NCBI RefSeq assembly: GCF_003311635.1
Contig: NZ_QEXL01000003.1
Span: 30,989 to 94,988 of the forward strand
DNA: 64,000 nt
Direction of reading: 5' to 3'
Source: Novacetimonas cocois
GTDB lineage: Bacteria; Pseudomonadota; Alphaproteobacteria; Acetobacterales; Acetobacteraceae
Shown here: one piece after another, positions 63,295 to 64,000 of the stretch
Numbering within the stretch: the stretch's first letter is position 1
Layout: each line of letters opens with the position of its first letter
Translations under genes and position numbers: made by a program
The notes under the pieces: generated by a model
What the model saw: only the letters and a program-made list of their open reading frames with translations
The model's database searches: none
Told to the model about the DNA's origin: nothing

Positions 63295-64000
63295 TCATGA
63301 CTGGCGGCGCTGATCCCACCATGAAAGCCGCTTTATGATATCGCGTTCATATCCCCTTTCATTGGGACGATAGAGATCCGGCCTGTTGGGGCCGGTCAGC
63401 GCGTCGGGGAAAAACTGCTGTCCGCTGAAGGCATGCGGGAAATCATGGTCATAGCGGTATCCATCCTTGAAACCCTGCGCCTTCATCAGGGCCGTCGGGG
63501 CATTGATCAGATGTTTGGGCGGCAGGATGGAACCATGGGTTTCCGCAAGGTCCATCGCTGCGTAAAAGGCCTTGTAAATCGCGTTCGACTTGATTGCGGT
63601 CGCCAGATACCCCACGCATTGCGCAAGGGCCGGCAGCCCTTCGGGTTCTCCCACCCGTTCGAATGCCGCAGCACAGGCGGCGGCCTGTTCTATGGCGCGC
63701 GGGTCGGCAAGTCCCACCTCCTCCGTCGCCATGACCATCAGGCGGCGCAGGATGGCGCGTGGTGGCTCCCCGCTTTTCAGCAGGCGCGCCAGCCAGTACA
63801 GTGCCGCCTGCACATCCGACCCGCGAATTGATTTCTGGAATGCGGACAGCAGGGCATGGTGGATGTCCGATCCCTTGTCCCCGGCATGGGCCTTGCGCTG
63901 GACAAGGGTATGAAGCTGTTCCGCGGTGACGGGAGAGTCCGGCGCAAGATCCGCCAGCGCCTCCACCATCACCAGCAGGTAACGCCCGTCCCCGTCGGCC
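63295..64000 (-). CDS. rarA: Replication-associated recombination protein A, C-terminal part
   Basis: The frame is open to the right edge and gives the C-terminal 234 residues of RarA (MgsA), a clamp-loader-like AAA+ ATPase acting at stalled replication forks. The visible part is the sensor and tetramerisation region: ADGDGRYLLVMVEALADL, KGSDIHHALLSAFQKSIRGSD, ALYWLARLLKSGEPPRAILRR, AIYKAFYAAMD and PKHLINAPTALMK, highly conserved in the family. The Walker motifs lie outside the window. Confidence 0.93.
   Translation of the reverse strand, partial: ADGDGRYLLVMVEALADLAPDSPVTAEQLHTLVQRKAHAGDKGSDIHHALLSAFQKSIRGSDVQAALYWLARLLKSGEPPRAILRRLMVMATEEVGLADPRAIEQAAACAAAFERVGEPEGLPALAQCVGYLATAIKSNAIYKAFYAAMDLAETHGSILPPKHLINAPTALMKAQGFKDGYRYDHDFPHAFSGQQFFPDALTGPNRPDLYRPNERGYERDIIKRLSWWDQRRQS

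Noticed and set aside
1-64000. CRISPR arrays, tRNA or rRNA genes, prophage or insertion sequences
   Set aside because: I found no regularly spaced repeats, no cloverleaf-like segments, and no transposase, integrase or phage structural motifs in any gene.

Overview
The window looks like a chromosomal stretch from an acetic acid bacterium (Acetobacteraceae, Alphaproteobacteria; a Komagataeibacter- or Gluconacetobacter-like genome is my inference). The reasons are moderately high GC, an alpha-amino-acid ester hydrolase of the Acetobacter type, a NepR-like small protein, an alphaproteobacterial-type dihydroorotase, and a combined glycogen/trehalose operon. I see no rRNA, tRNA, CRISPR array, phage genes or insertion sequences. 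Both ends cut through genes: a secreted L,D-transpeptidase on the left and RarA on the right.

Layout. 1-4.2 kb (minus): L,D-transpeptidase (partial), dihydroorotase, a 46-residue membrane protein and the Nramp transporter MntH, with a dyad operator upstream of mntH. 4.5-11.2 kb: a self-contained amino-acid or guanidino-compound module. A minus-strand arm encodes a guanidino-modifying hydrolase, a Tat-exported aminotransferase and a class II aldolase. Divergent to it, a LysR regulator is coupled to a fused binding-protein/permease ABC subunit and its ATPase. 11.2-31.2 kb: a peptide-scavenging region with a POT peptide transporter, an alpha-amino-acid ester hydrolase, secreted M1, M13 and M61 peptidases, a dipeptidyl peptidase IV and two TonB-dependent receptors. 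31.4-38.1 kb: a tripartite RND efflux operon with a divergent TetR regulator.

38.2-53.0 kb: phosphoglucomutase (minus), then glgA-glgB-glgX-treZ-malQ-treY on the plus strand, mostly with ATGA-type overlaps. Together these would polymerise glucose into alpha-glucan, trim it, and turn maltodextrins into trehalose. No glgC is present, and the branching enzyme GlgB has lost two of its three catalytic acids although its frame is intact. 53.3-64 kb: a mixed group with an acyltransferase 3, a DUF4142 protein, a small membrane protein, a Kef-type antiporter, a GH15 glucoamylase/trehalase, a MOSC protein, a luciferase-like oxidoreductase, an orphan NepR-like anti-sigma candidate, a creatininase-family gene with a probable C-terminal frameshift, a nitroreductase and the C-terminal part of RarA.

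The most interesting items are the guanidino/aminotransferase/ABC module, the degenerate GlgB inside an otherwise intact operon, the 55-codon NepR-like gene, the secreted-peptidase/TonB region, and the 46-residue membrane protein behind mntH.
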